Assembly: GCA_043733485.1 (NCBI GenBank)
Contig: JAYTGN010000167.1
Coordinates: 1 to 13,985 of the forward strand
Direction of reading: 5' to 3'
From: Urbifossiella sp043733485
GTDB lineage: Bacteria; Planctomycetota; Planctomycetia; Gemmatales; Gemmataceae
Length of the DNA: 13,985 nt
Below the pieces are notes generated by a model. That model saw only the letters and a list, made by a program, of their open reading frames with translations, was not told the DNA's origin and did no database searches. Both the position numbers and the translations under genes were made by a program. Every line of letters starts with the position of its first letter. Position 1 is the stretch's first letter. Positions 7,931 to 13,816 of the stretch are shown piece after piece.

Positions 7931-8006
7931 CGTCGGAAAAACCGGCCCGTGCTACTGCTCTGACACCAAGGTTCCTCACCGCGCAAAACACTCCATTTTT
8001 CCGACG
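7931..8006. repeat. Small terminal-inverted-repeat element, copy B
   Basis: CGTCGGAAAAA at 7931-7941 is matched by its exact reverse complement at 7996-8006, making a 76-bp unit. It shares with the reverse complement of copy A the extended left end CGTCGGAAAAACCG, the internal ACCAAGGTT and the right end ATTTTTCCGACG. No ORF is carried. Confidence 0.5.
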
Positions 8007-8320
8007 CCGCAGCTTGCTGCCGACTCTGCAGAACCGACCCGTTTTTACACGACATGATCGCCGGTGCCCGCGACCTCGCGGCCGTAACTCAGCTGAGGAA
8101 GGTCTCTTGCGGCAGACCGAGTTCCTTTGGCCCCCCGAGCCTGATGTGCCAAGGTGTCACACTTCAAAACGGACCAAGCGGCCGAGGTTCGTGCGGTGTA
8201 GACGCTGGCCTCCACGGAGAGATCAGCCCCGGACATCCTCCCAACTTGATCGAAAGAAACAGATAAGGCAGTCGGTACGGCCATCCAACCCCTGGGGCGT
8301 GTGGCAACAATTCTGGCATT

Positions 8321-8338
8321 ACCGCCCGGGCGGTTTTG
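8321..8338 (+). repeat. Second copy of the CCGCCCGGGCGG palindrome
   Basis: Eighteen bases are identical to 7907-7924. Here only 14 bp (8321-8334) are palindromic, followed by TTTTG, so it would act as a terminator only in the plus direction. Nothing codes upstream, so its purpose may instead be a binding site or a repeat. Confidence 0.4.
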
Positions 8339-8598
8339 CCAACTCGCCGCGTTCTGCACGCCGATCGCAGTTCTGCGCTAGCAGATTTCGAGAGAGAGCG
8401 GCGAACGGAGCTTAAGCGTTCCCCCCTCGCCCCGCGACCCCCTGGGGGGATGGCAAGAATATACCCGTTCCGGCCCGGTTTCGGCGGTCGGCGGGGGGCT
8501 GCTGGCCATGCTCCAACGCTCTACACGTGGGGCAAGCCATTCGAGGGTGGATAAGCCCGGACGGACGGCTCTCGGTGTGGGCAGGCGGGTCAGCACGT

Positions 8599-8627
8599 GC
8601 GGAGCTATCGCGGAGCTATCGCGGAGC
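8599..8627. repeat. 11-bp tandem repeat GCGGAGCTATC
   Basis: Two exact copies (8599-8609, 8610-8620) and a 7-base partial third copy. Eleven base pairs is about one helical turn, so a protein could read the same face repeatedly. No function is otherwise indicated. Confidence 0.6.
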
Positions 8628-8851
8628 GTGGCTCCTGGTCCTGGTCTTGCTTGTTGGTGTAGTACAGGCTCAGCGGCCGCCGGTTGCGTCCTGCAGAACG
8701 GCAGCGGCCGCCGCATTCGCACGCGCGCGTCCGTTCAAGGTCTTTCACTTCTCGAGATTCAGAGGCCGCACCGGCCGAGTGTGCGCAGACACCGACCACA
8801 TGAGGCCGGAAGCCGCGCACAACCGCACTTCTCACAGCATCGGAGGTCGCG

Positions 8852-8931
8852 CGTCGGAAAAACGGGCCGAGTTTGCAGGGTTGTCACCTAGCTAGGTGCC
8901 GAGCAGGGCCGAAGGGCCGATTTTTGCAACG
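8852..8931. repeat. Possible diverged TIR element, copy C
   Basis: The left end CGTCGGAAAAA (8852-8862) is exact. The right end TTTTTGCAACG (8921-8931) matches the expected TTTTTCCGACG at 9 of 11 positions. The 80-bp size agrees with copies A and B (78 and 76 bp), but the central ACCAAGGTT is missing; a perfect 14-bp palindrome CACCTAGCTAGGTG (8885-8898) sits in its place. Confidence 0.3.
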
Positions 8932-8971
8932 GCCGCGCAAAACCCGATTGCGCCGCGCAAAAAGCCGTTGC
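8926..8971. promoter_or_regulatory. Candidate operator: inverted repeat around two iterons
   Basis: GCAACGGC (8926-8933) and its inverse GCCGTTGC (8964-8971) flank two direct copies of CCGCGCAAAA at 8933-8942 and 8953-8962. The copies start exactly 20 bp apart, about two helical turns. The array ends 28 bp before the first leader of the gene cluster, where a promoter and operator would be expected. No clear -10 box is seen. Confidence 0.35.
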
Positions 8972-8998
8972 GCCGGAAGTGGAGCATTCTGGGCAGCA

Positions 8999-9055
8999 TT
9001 GACACCGAACCCCTTGCAGCGAGCCCGCTTCGGACTCGCACCCCGAGGCCGACCG
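8999..9055 (+). promoter_or_regulatory. Repeated leader L1 (hairpin plus SD)
   Basis: Order: TTGACACCGAACCCCTT, then a hairpin GCGAG (9019-9023) with CTCGC (9035-9039) enclosing CCG-CTT-CGG, then ACCCCGAGG as Shine-Dalgarno region, then GCCGACCG directly before the ATG. The same order recurs before three other genes of the cluster. Confidence 0.6.
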
Positions 9056-9277
9056 ATGAACATCCCACACCGACCGATGCAGACCGAGACGAACCCCCAC
9101 ATTCTCGCAGCACGCTTCACCGAGCATGCCATCGCAGCCCTGAAGGAGGCCCGCCGTCACCTCATGGCCATCGACTCCGCGCTGGACGACGACGCGCTTG
9201 ACCACATCGGCCGCGCCTACGAGCTTTGCCGCGATGCCATACCAGGGATCAAGCGACGAGCCGCAGACGCATCTTGA
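9056..9277 (+). CDS. Small helical hypothetical protein, 73 aa
   Basis: First gene of the cluster. The ATG at 9056 follows leader L1, and the identical stretch GAGGCCGACCGATGAACA surrounds the start of the next gene, which supports this start over the in-frame ATG seven codons later. The product is one short mostly helical protein: ILAARFTEHAIAALKEARRH (16-35), a linker SALDDDALDHIGRAYELCRD (41-60), and a basic tail GIKRRAADAS. There is no membrane segment or known motif. I do not recognise it. Size and helical character suggest an adaptor or phage-type accessory protein. Its TGA is part of the TTGAC that opens leader L2. Confidence 0.6.
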   Translation: MNIPHRPMQTETNPHILAARFTEHAIAALKEARRHLMAIDSALDDDALDHIGRAYELCRDAIPGIKRRAADAS

Positions 9278-9345
9278 CGCCTTCCCATTCATGCCGCGCG
9301 GCACTCGCCGCGCGGCCTTCCCCATTCACCCCACGAGGCCGACCG
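9274..9345 (+). promoter_or_regulatory. Repeated leader L2 (10-bp-stem hairpin plus SD)
   Basis: TTGACGCC overlaps the stop of the first gene. GCCGCGCGGC (9293-9302) pairs with GCCGCGCGGC (9307-9316) across a 4-base loop ACTC, then CACCCCACGAGG and GCCGACCG lead to the ATG. It is the strongest stem of the four leaders. Confidence 0.65.
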
Positions 9346-9780
9346 ATGAACACTCTCACGCGAGCCGAACGCGAAGCCATCACCGAGGCCGGCGACGATG
9401 CCCGCGCGTTCGTCTTCAACTTGCTCGAATCCGATTCGAGCGATGGAGCCGCGCTCACCGAGGCCGACGAGGCCGGACGCATCGCGGCCCAGGTCGAAGC
9501 GGTTGTAGTCGCCGGACTCACCGCACTGTTTATCGACGAGGAGCCGGCCGACGTCATCCGACGGCTTCGAGACGAGTTTGCCGCACTGGAGGAACGCCGA
9601 GCCCAGATCGGAGCCGAACTCGCGGCCGCACTCATCGCAGCCGGCCGACGGCCCGGCGACGGATCGGACCAGGCCGCGCTGTTCACGAGGAGCCGGACCT
9701 ATTCACGGAGGCCGAACTACAGGCCGCCATGCAAGGCTAAGGGCTTTCCCTTCCCACCCCGCGAGACGAGCGCGGGCTGA
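9346..9780 (+). CDS. Small helical protein with apparent C-terminal frameshift
   Basis: The ATG at 9346 follows leader L2. As it stands the frame gives 144 aa ending at 9780. Residues 1-114 look like a true protein, acidic and helical: LTRAEREAITEAGDDARAFV, a middle AGRIAAQVEAVVVAGLTALF, then a coiled EFAALEERRAQIGAELAAAL. After DGSDQAALF the frame turns into Arg/Pro-rich nonsense (TRSRTYSRRPNYRPP). One frame over, the same DNA reads EEPDLFTEAELQAAMQG and stops with TAA at 9738-9740, a natural-looking acidic C-terminus. A one-base loss near 9685-9690 would account for this and give an original product of about 131 aa. I see no canonical slippery heptamer, so a mutation or sequence error is likelier than programmed frameshifting. 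Function unknown; it probably acts with its neighbours. Confidence 0.6.
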   Translation: MNTLTRAEREAITEAGDDARAFVFNLLESDSSDGAALTEADEAGRIAAQVEAVVVAGLTALFIDEEPADVIRRLRDEFAALEERRAQIGAELAAALIAAGRRPGDGSDQAALFTRSRTYSRRPNYRPPCKAKGFPFPPRETSAG

Positions 9781-9825
9781 GGAGGGCAAGCCGGCGGCCG
9801 CCGGACCCCAACATGAGGTGCTTCA
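9741..9825 (+). promoter_or_regulatory. Variant leader L5 before the 309-aa gene
   Basis: A palindrome CCGGCGGCCGCCGG (9791-9804) is followed by ACCCCAACATGAGG and the ATG. This resembles the hairpin and CACC-CGAGG parts of leaders L1-L4, without the TTGACGCC opening. The Shine-Dalgarno GAGGTG at 9815-9820 is five bases from the start at 9826. Confidence 0.45.
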
Positions 9826-10755
9826 ATGGCCGATTCTCTTCTACTTCCGCTGGGCGAGGTGATCGCGTGGAAGTGTGCAGGCACGACCCAGGCCGGACTT
9901 GTGGCCGCGCTCCGCGAGGCCGGACTCGATTCGTCGATCGCCCGCGAATTCGCCCCCCGTACCGCCTTCAGCCGGGCGCTGAAGAAGTTGGACGATAACC
10001 GCGTGATCCGCCAGACCGCCGAGGATGCCCGGACGATCGCTTTCCAATTCACCAGGGAGAGCAAGGTCGGAACCGAGTTTCACTACGCGCTTGAAACCGT
10101 TCTCACACTGGACAAGCACACCGGCCGCATCGCTTGCGACCACGAACAGCTTGCGGAGGCCGCACGGGCGGAACTGGACAAGGCGACCGAGAACCGCACC
10201 GCCGCCGACGTGACGAACATTGTGCAACGCATCATCGAACGGAACGGCGACCTATTCGCGATCCGACCGCAGGGGGGCTGCTACTTTGTGCCGCAGCGAC
10301 ACGCCGCCCTGATCGACCAGGTTCAACGCTTCTTAGGTGGAATCAACGGGTCGGTTGTACGGTTCGCCGTGAGCCAGGGTAACCCGGAGACGGAACGGAG
10401 CGTACGCGATTCGGTCGCGGCCGGTCTCACCAGCCTGATCGCGGAACACGAGGACGCCGTCGAAGACTTCGGCACCGACACGCGGCCGGACACCATCAAG
10501 CGCGCAGCCGAGAAGATTCGCACGGCGCGGTTCAAGGTGGAAGCCTACGCCGCCTTGCTCGGTGACCAGAAGGCGCGACTGGAAATCTCACTCGCGACGG
10601 CCGTCGAGAAGCTACGGGCGAAGGTGCTGGAGATCGGACGGCCGACCCCGAAGCCGGCGAGCGGAGGAGGCGGAGGCGCGACGGCGGCCGAAGTTCCCGC
10701 CGGAGTGGCGGCCAGAACTCAGGGGCCGAACCTGTTCGACGCGGTGGAAGTGTAG
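9826..10755 (+). CDS. DUF6744-like protein of 309 aa (tentative family)
   Basis: GAGGTG five bases upstream fixes the start. The N-terminal part has a winged-helix look with AGLVAALREAGLDSSIAREF (23-42), then the pattern APRTAFSRALKKLDD (43-57). A strand-rich block follows, with VLTLDKHTGRIAC (92-104). A helical segment (108-140) leads to GDLFAIRPQGGCYFVPQRHA (141-160), then LIDQVQRFLGGI. This order (P-x-AF-RAL, later a YFVP box ahead of an amphipathic helix) resembles DUF6744, a family of phages, plasmids and AAA-VWA loci; I judge this from memory and it needs a profile search. Residues 220-270 are a long helix. A Gly/Ala/Pro linker (275-300) ends in PNLFDAVEV, resembling a short linear binding motif. 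It precedes the ATPase and VWA genes, so it is probably the third component of that system. Confidence 0.65.
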   Translation: MADSLLLPLGEVIAWKCAGTTQAGLVAALREAGLDSSIAREFAPRTAFSRALKKLDDNRVIRQTAEDARTIAFQFTRESKVGTEFHYALETVLTLDKHTGRIACDHEQLAEAARAELDKATENRTAADVTNIVQRIIERNGDLFAIRPQGGCYFVPQRHAALIDQVQRFLGGINGSVVRFAVSQGNPETERSVRDSVAAGLTSLIAEHEDAVEDFGTDTRPDTIKRAAEKIRTARFKVEAYAALLGDQKARLEISLATAVEKLRAKVLEIGRPTPKPASGGGGGATAAEVPAGVAARTQGPNLFDAVEV

Positions 10756-10769
10756 CGGTCCCCGGTGCA

Positions 10770-10790
10770 GGGCTTTGAAGGATGAAGCCC
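10770..10790 (+). other. Intergenic hairpin after the 309-aa gene
   Basis: GGGCTT (10770-10775) pairs with AAGCCC (10785-10790) across a 9-base loop. No T-tract follows, so it is a processing or stability hairpin at best rather than a terminator. Confidence 0.35.
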
Positions 10791-10808
10791 CACGCCGGCG
10801 ACCGTTCA

Positions 10809-10871
10809 TTGACGCCGATTCCATCAGTAGAGACCGGCGATTTGCCGGCCGCTTTTCACCACGAGGCCAGC
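10809..10871 (+). promoter_or_regulatory. Repeated leader L3 (hairpin plus SD)
   Basis: TTGACGCCGATTCCATC, then hairpin CCGGC (10834-10838) with GCCGG (10844-10848) around GATTT, then CCGCTTTT, CACCACGAGG and the ATG. Its hairpin region TTTGCCGGCCGCTTT is shared with L4. Confidence 0.65.
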
Positions 10872-11981
10872 ATGACCACGCGCGACAAATTCATGACCAC
10901 CCGCCGCGAACTCGCGGCCAAACTCATCGAGCGCGACGAGGAGATCGACTTGATCCTTACCGCCCTGATCGCGAAGGAACACGCGCTTCTAGTCGGGCCG
11001 CCCGGATGCGCGAAATCGCTCATGCTCGATTCCGTCATGAAGTGGGCCGGCGGTTCGAAGTTCGCCGCGCTGCTCAACAAGTACACGGTACCGGAAGAGA
11101 TTATGGGGCCCGTGAGCGTGGCCGGACTGAAGGCCGACAAGTACCTACGCATCACGACGGGCAAACTTCCCGAGGCCGATTTCGCCTATCTGGACGAGAT
11201 CTTCAAGGCTTCGAGCGCGATCCTCAACACGCTGTTGCGGATTCTGAACGAGCGGACCTTCGACGCCGGCGACGGAGTGGCGCGCAAGGTTCCGCTCAAG
11301 CTTTGCGTGGCCGCTTCCAACGAGTGGCCGAACCCGGAGACGGGAAAGGAACTCGGGGCGCTTTTCGATCGGTTCGTTCTGCGTCGCACGGTTCGGCCGA
11401 TCGCGACCCAGGCCGGCCGGGCGCGGCTGCTCTGGGATGCCGACCTAACGCCGGACCTTTCAACGACCGTCACGCCGGTTGAACTGGAGGCCGCAGCCTA
11501 CGAGGCCGCCGGCCTTCCATGGAGTGCGGCCGGGCGCGAGGCCATGGAAACCATCATTCGCGACCTCGCGAAGGAAGGAGTAGTTCCCGGCGACCGCCGG
11601 CAGGTGAAAGCCGTGAAAGTGGCGCGAGCGTTCGCATGGATGAACGGAGCCGAGAGCGTGCAGCCGGATCACTTGGAGATTCTGGCGGCCGTTCTGTGGG
11701 ACGACCCCCAGGAGCAGCCGGCCGTCTGCGCCCGCGTCATCGCGAAGATTGCGAACCCCGTCGGGATGCGCGTGAACTCCGCACTGATCGAGGCCGAGCA
11801 GATTCTCGCGGCGACGGATTGCCGCAAGCTTGACCAGGCGGCAAAGGCCGCCGCACAACTGGCGGAGATCGACCGCGGGCTTGCAGCCCTCGTGGGCGGG
11901 AACGGCCGGGTCGCGAAGGCCCGGAGCTACGTACAGGCTCAACTCAAGGCACTGAAGCTTCGTTCGATCGACTCGATTTGA
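10872..11981 (+). CDS. RavA/MoxR-type AAA+ ATPase
   Basis: This 369-aa protein is a MoxR-family AAA+ ATPase, closest in pattern to RavA. Walker A is GPPGCAKS (42-49). TVPEEIMGPVS (72-82) and YLRITTGKLPEA (91-102) are RavA/MoxR signatures. Walker B is FAYLDEI (104-110, Asp108 and Glu109), followed by FKASSAILNTLLRILNER (111-128), the hallmark helix 2 insert region. Sensor 1 is Asn150 in AASNEWP. Arg167 in LFDRF is the likely arginine finger, and GDRRQVKAVKVARAFA (240-255) the sensor 2 helix bundle. All ATPase residues are present, so ATP-driven remodelling as a hexamer is expected. RavA's extra LARA domain is absent; the C-terminus (300-369) is only helical. The start follows leader L3 and lacks competition. 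The VWA gene directly downstream is its expected partner, as in RavA-ViaA. The substrate is unknown. Confidence 0.9.
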   Translation: MTTRDKFMTTRRELAAKLIERDEEIDLILTALIAKEHALLVGPPGCAKSLMLDSVMKWAGGSKFAALLNKYTVPEEIMGPVSVAGLKADKYLRITTGKLPEADFAYLDEIFKASSAILNTLLRILNERTFDAGDGVARKVPLKLCVAASNEWPNPETGKELGALFDRFVLRRTVRPIATQAGRARLLWDADLTPDLSTTVTPVELEAAAYEAAGLPWSAAGREAMETIIRDLAKEGVVPGDRRQVKAVKVARAFAWMNGAESVQPDHLEILAAVLWDDPQEQPAVCARVIAKIANPVGMRVNSALIEAEQILAATDCRKLDQAAKAAAQLAEIDRGLAALVGGNGRVAKARSYVQAQLKALKLRSIDSI

Positions 11982-12045
11982 CGCCGACCCCCTTCTAGCG
12001 GCCGGCGCTTTGCCGGCCGCTTTCTCACCCCGAACGAGGAACGCG
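11978..12045 (+). promoter_or_regulatory. Repeated leader L4 (terminator-like hairpin plus SD)
   Basis: TTGACGCCGACCCCCTT overlaps the ATPase stop. GCGGCCGGC (11998-12006) pairs with GCCGGCCGC (12012-12020) around GCTTT, followed by TTTCT. CACCCCGAACGAGG and ACGCG then lead to the ATG at 12046. The 9-bp stem with T-run could attenuate transcription between ATPase and VWA genes and so set their ratio. Confidence 0.65.
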
Positions 12046-13410
12046 ATGGACCCCGACGACCTTTTGGGAATGCTTGACCTCGGCGCGCCGCTCACCGAGC
12101 CGGCCGCCGACTTCGAGGCAGTGGCGATGGACTTCGCCGGCGACCGGATGCCGACGGCCGTTGTCTGCGATGAGTGGGCGATGCGGCGCGGCCGGGAACT
12201 CGCCGACTGTCCGCGCTGGACCGCAACGGGACTTGATGAGAACGCGGCCGCCGACTTCCACGCGCTCGCCTTCGACCCCCGAGCCGAGTTTCAGCCGTGC
12301 GAGGATCGGACCCGCGAGACGTTCATCGAGGCCATGGTTGAGACGCCGGAGTTTCACACGCTCCATTCCGAGACGATGCTCGACGACTTCGCGGCGCAGA
12401 TCGCGGCCTTGCACTTCGGCGACCAGTTCGCCGCATTCAAGAAGAAGACCGACGAGGCCAAGAAGGCCGACGCGAAGCCGGGAAGCATGGACGGCGAGAT
12501 TGCAGCCATCGCCGCCGCCGGCCGAGCCATCGCGGCTGCCGAGGCGGAGGTAGCGCTGCTGAAGGACGTGGACGGCGCAATGGGAGCAGGCACACCCGGC
12601 GAGAAGCGCGACCCCAAGGCCATCGCCGAACGGTTCAACCGCATCCGGAACAACCCGACGCTGCGAAGGATCTGCGAGGCCGCCGGCCGGTTCCGCCGAG
12701 TGGCGCAGAGCAAGCAACGCCTGAAGAGCGCCCACGGCTTCGACGACGTTGTCGGGGTCGAACTCGGCGGAGACCTCGCACGCGTTCTACCGCACGAACT
12801 CGCAAAGCTCGACATCGAGGAACTCGAACTGGACATGCTCCGCCGACTCGCGGAACGCCAGGCCATGTGCCGAGAATTCGCATCGGTCGAACCCGTCGGG
12901 AAGGGCCCGATCATTATGACCATCGACGAATCGGGGAGCATGAAGACCATCATCGACACCGCGAAGGGCTTGGCCCTTTCGCTGGCATGGGTGGCACGCC
13001 AGCAAAAGCGCTGGTGCGCTCTTGTGGCCTATTCGGGCGGTTCGGGCGAGCGAATCATTGCCCTACCGCCGGGCCGATGGGACGAGGCCGCGCTCTGTGA
13101 ATGGCTAATCGGCTTCATTAGTGGCGGTTCGGACGTGGACGTGCCGATTGTGGAGTTGCCGAGGATGTACTCGGACCTGAAGCCGCCCGTAGGCGCGACG
13201 GACGTCATCATGATTACCGACGCGATTTGCACGCTGCCGGCCGCACTCGTCGAGCAGTTCAACACATGGAAGAAGGACGTGAAGGCGCGAGTCATCACCC
13301 TGATTCTTGACAGCAAGCCGGGCGACCTTGCAAAGGTTTCGGACGAGTGCCACGAAGTGCGGACGTTGGAAGCGGGCGAAGTGGCCATCGGTCGAGTGCT
13401 GGCAATCTAA
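12046..13410 (+). CDS. VWA-domain protein, ViaA/CoxE-like partner of the ATPase
   Basis: This 454-aa protein ends in a von Willebrand A domain (about 284-454). The MIDAS metal site is visible: DESGS at 294-298 (DxSxS), GGSD at 360-363 where families usually have GGTD (so Ser for Thr), and Asp392 in MITDA. It should bind Mg2+ or Mn2+. The N-terminal 280 residues are helical. They include a Lys/Asp/Ala-rich coiled segment (130-175) and LRRICEAAGRFRRVAQSKQR (206-225), reminiscent of the ViaA region before its VWA. KGPIIMTIDESGSM resembles GPMIVCVDTSGSM of ViaA. VWA proteins of this type regulate or target their MoxR ATPase, which here is the gene just upstream. The ATG at 12046 follows leader L4 with GAGG at proper distance. 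There is no signal or membrane segment, so it is cytoplasmic. Confidence 0.85.
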   Translation: MDPDDLLGMLDLGAPLTEPAADFEAVAMDFAGDRMPTAVVCDEWAMRRGRELADCPRWTATGLDENAAADFHALAFDPRAEFQPCEDRTRETFIEAMVETPEFHTLHSETMLDDFAAQIAALHFGDQFAAFKKKTDEAKKADAKPGSMDGEIAAIAAAGRAIAAAEAEVALLKDVDGAMGAGTPGEKRDPKAIAERFNRIRNNPTLRRICEAAGRFRRVAQSKQRLKSAHGFDDVVGVELGGDLARVLPHELAKLDIEELELDMLRRLAERQAMCREFASVEPVGKGPIIMTIDESGSMKTIIDTAKGLALSLAWVARQQKRWCALVAYSGGSGERIIALPPGRWDEAALCEWLIGFISGGSDVDVPIVELPRMYSDLKPPVGATDVIMITDAICTLPAALVEQFNTWKKDVKARVITLILDSKPGDLAKVSDECHEVRTLEAGEVAIGRVLAI

Positions 13411-13421
13411 GGGGGCCGACG

Positions 13422-13646
13422 ATGGTACACGATACGATCCGGGCCAACGAGTGTTGCCCGTGCGATAAATGCGGCCGAGAACTCGCCGTCGGCGACGCGG
13501 TCGCCGTTGACTTGGAAGCCGGCGCGATCTTCTGCGCCGACTGCGCTGTTCCCAACTTCCGGCCAATTGGCCGGAAGTTAAACGCTACGAATCGTAGAGA
13601 ATGCTGCGATTTATCCCCACAAAACCAACTGGAGAGCCGACCGTGA
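13422..13646 (+). CDS. Zinc-ribbon protein, 74 aa
   Basis: The ATG at 13422 has AGGGGG seven bases upstream and begins 11 bases after the VWA stop, so it is probably cotranscribed. Residues 11-41 form a small zinc ribbon: CPCDKCGREL (Cys14, Cys17) and FCADC (Cys38, Cys41), with an AVGDAVAVDLEAGAIF hairpin between them. Such domains bind nucleic acid or protein. After residue 43 the sequence becomes uncharacteristic (RPIGRKLNATNRRECCDL). This tail is translated from a 26-bp perfect palindrome and a second small hairpin, so the tail may have been created when the hairpins arose, or the hairpins may have a separate role. It overlaps the next ORF by GTGA. Confidence 0.6.
   Translation: MVHDTIRANECCPCDKCGRELAVGDAVAVDLEAGAIFCADCAVPNFRPIGRKLNATNRRECCDLSPQNQLESRP
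13554..13597. repeat. 26-bp perfect palindrome and adjacent hairpin
   Basis: Positions 13554-13579 form a perfect palindrome with arm AACTTCCGGCCAA. Five bases later CTACG (13585-13589) pairs with CGTAG (13593-13597) around AAT. The two lie inside the reading frame of the zinc-ribbon gene. Long perfect palindromes without loop space are often dimeric protein binding or recombination sites. Confidence 0.7.
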
Positions 13647-13816
13647 GCGCGACCGAACTACTTGCCCAATTGCGAGCCGCCCAAGCTGCACGCGGAGCGA
13701 TTTATTCCCCGCTTCCGCCCCATCCGCCGAGACTTTCGAAGGAGGAACGGCACCGCGTCAGCGCACGAAGGACATGTGGCAGTGACTTCGAAAGCGGAAG
13801 GTGGTGCCCCGTGTGA
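13643..13816 (+). CDS. Small ORF, 57 aa, possibly truncated by an inserted element
   Basis: GGAGAG six bases upstream and a GTGA overlap with the zinc-ribbon stop support a GTG start at 13643. The first half looks genuine: MSATELLAQLRAAQAARGAI, then YSPLPPHPPRLSKEERHR. The last 20 residues (VSARRTCGSDFESGRWCPV) look like chance translation. They overlap the start of a densely foldable segment, so the real C-terminus may have been lost to an insertion around 13750-13800. Function unknown. Confidence 0.45.
   Translation: MSATELLAQLRAAQAARGAIYSPLPPHPPRLSKEERHRVSARRTCGSDFESGRWCPV

Larger units (their letters stand above)
7506..9055. other. Gene-poor patchwork region rich in repeats
   Basis: Apart from the decayed ORF and the repeat features, I find no convincing gene in these 1.5 kb. 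Open frames on both strands between 8040 and 8890 are Arg, Pro and Ser rich, change frame against each other and lack ribosome binding sites. A perfect tandem of GCGGAGCTATC lies at 8599-8620, continuing as GCGGAGC to 8627. CTGGTC repeats follow it. A 14-bp palindrome CACCTAGCTAGGTG lies at 8885-8898. No tRNA or rRNA is visible. Confidence 0.5.

Noticed and set aside
8045..8359. 104-aa minus-strand frame in the gene-poor region
   Set aside because: No ribosome binding site or motif and it overlaps the palindrome copy; nothing distinguishes it from chance.
8527..8895. 122-aa frame with a hydrophobic stretch near 8630-8680 as a small exported protein
   Set aside because: The hydrophobic part comes from the CTGGTC repeats; no ribosome binding site, and composition is unlike neighbouring genes.
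9685..9690. Programmed -1 frameshift site in the second cluster gene
   Set aside because: No X XXY YYZ slippery heptamer and no obvious downstream pseudoknot; a simple indel is the more economical reading.
10562..11482. 306-aa plus-strand frame across the ATPase start
   Set aside because: Arg-rich shadow that overlaps two well-supported genes in other frames.
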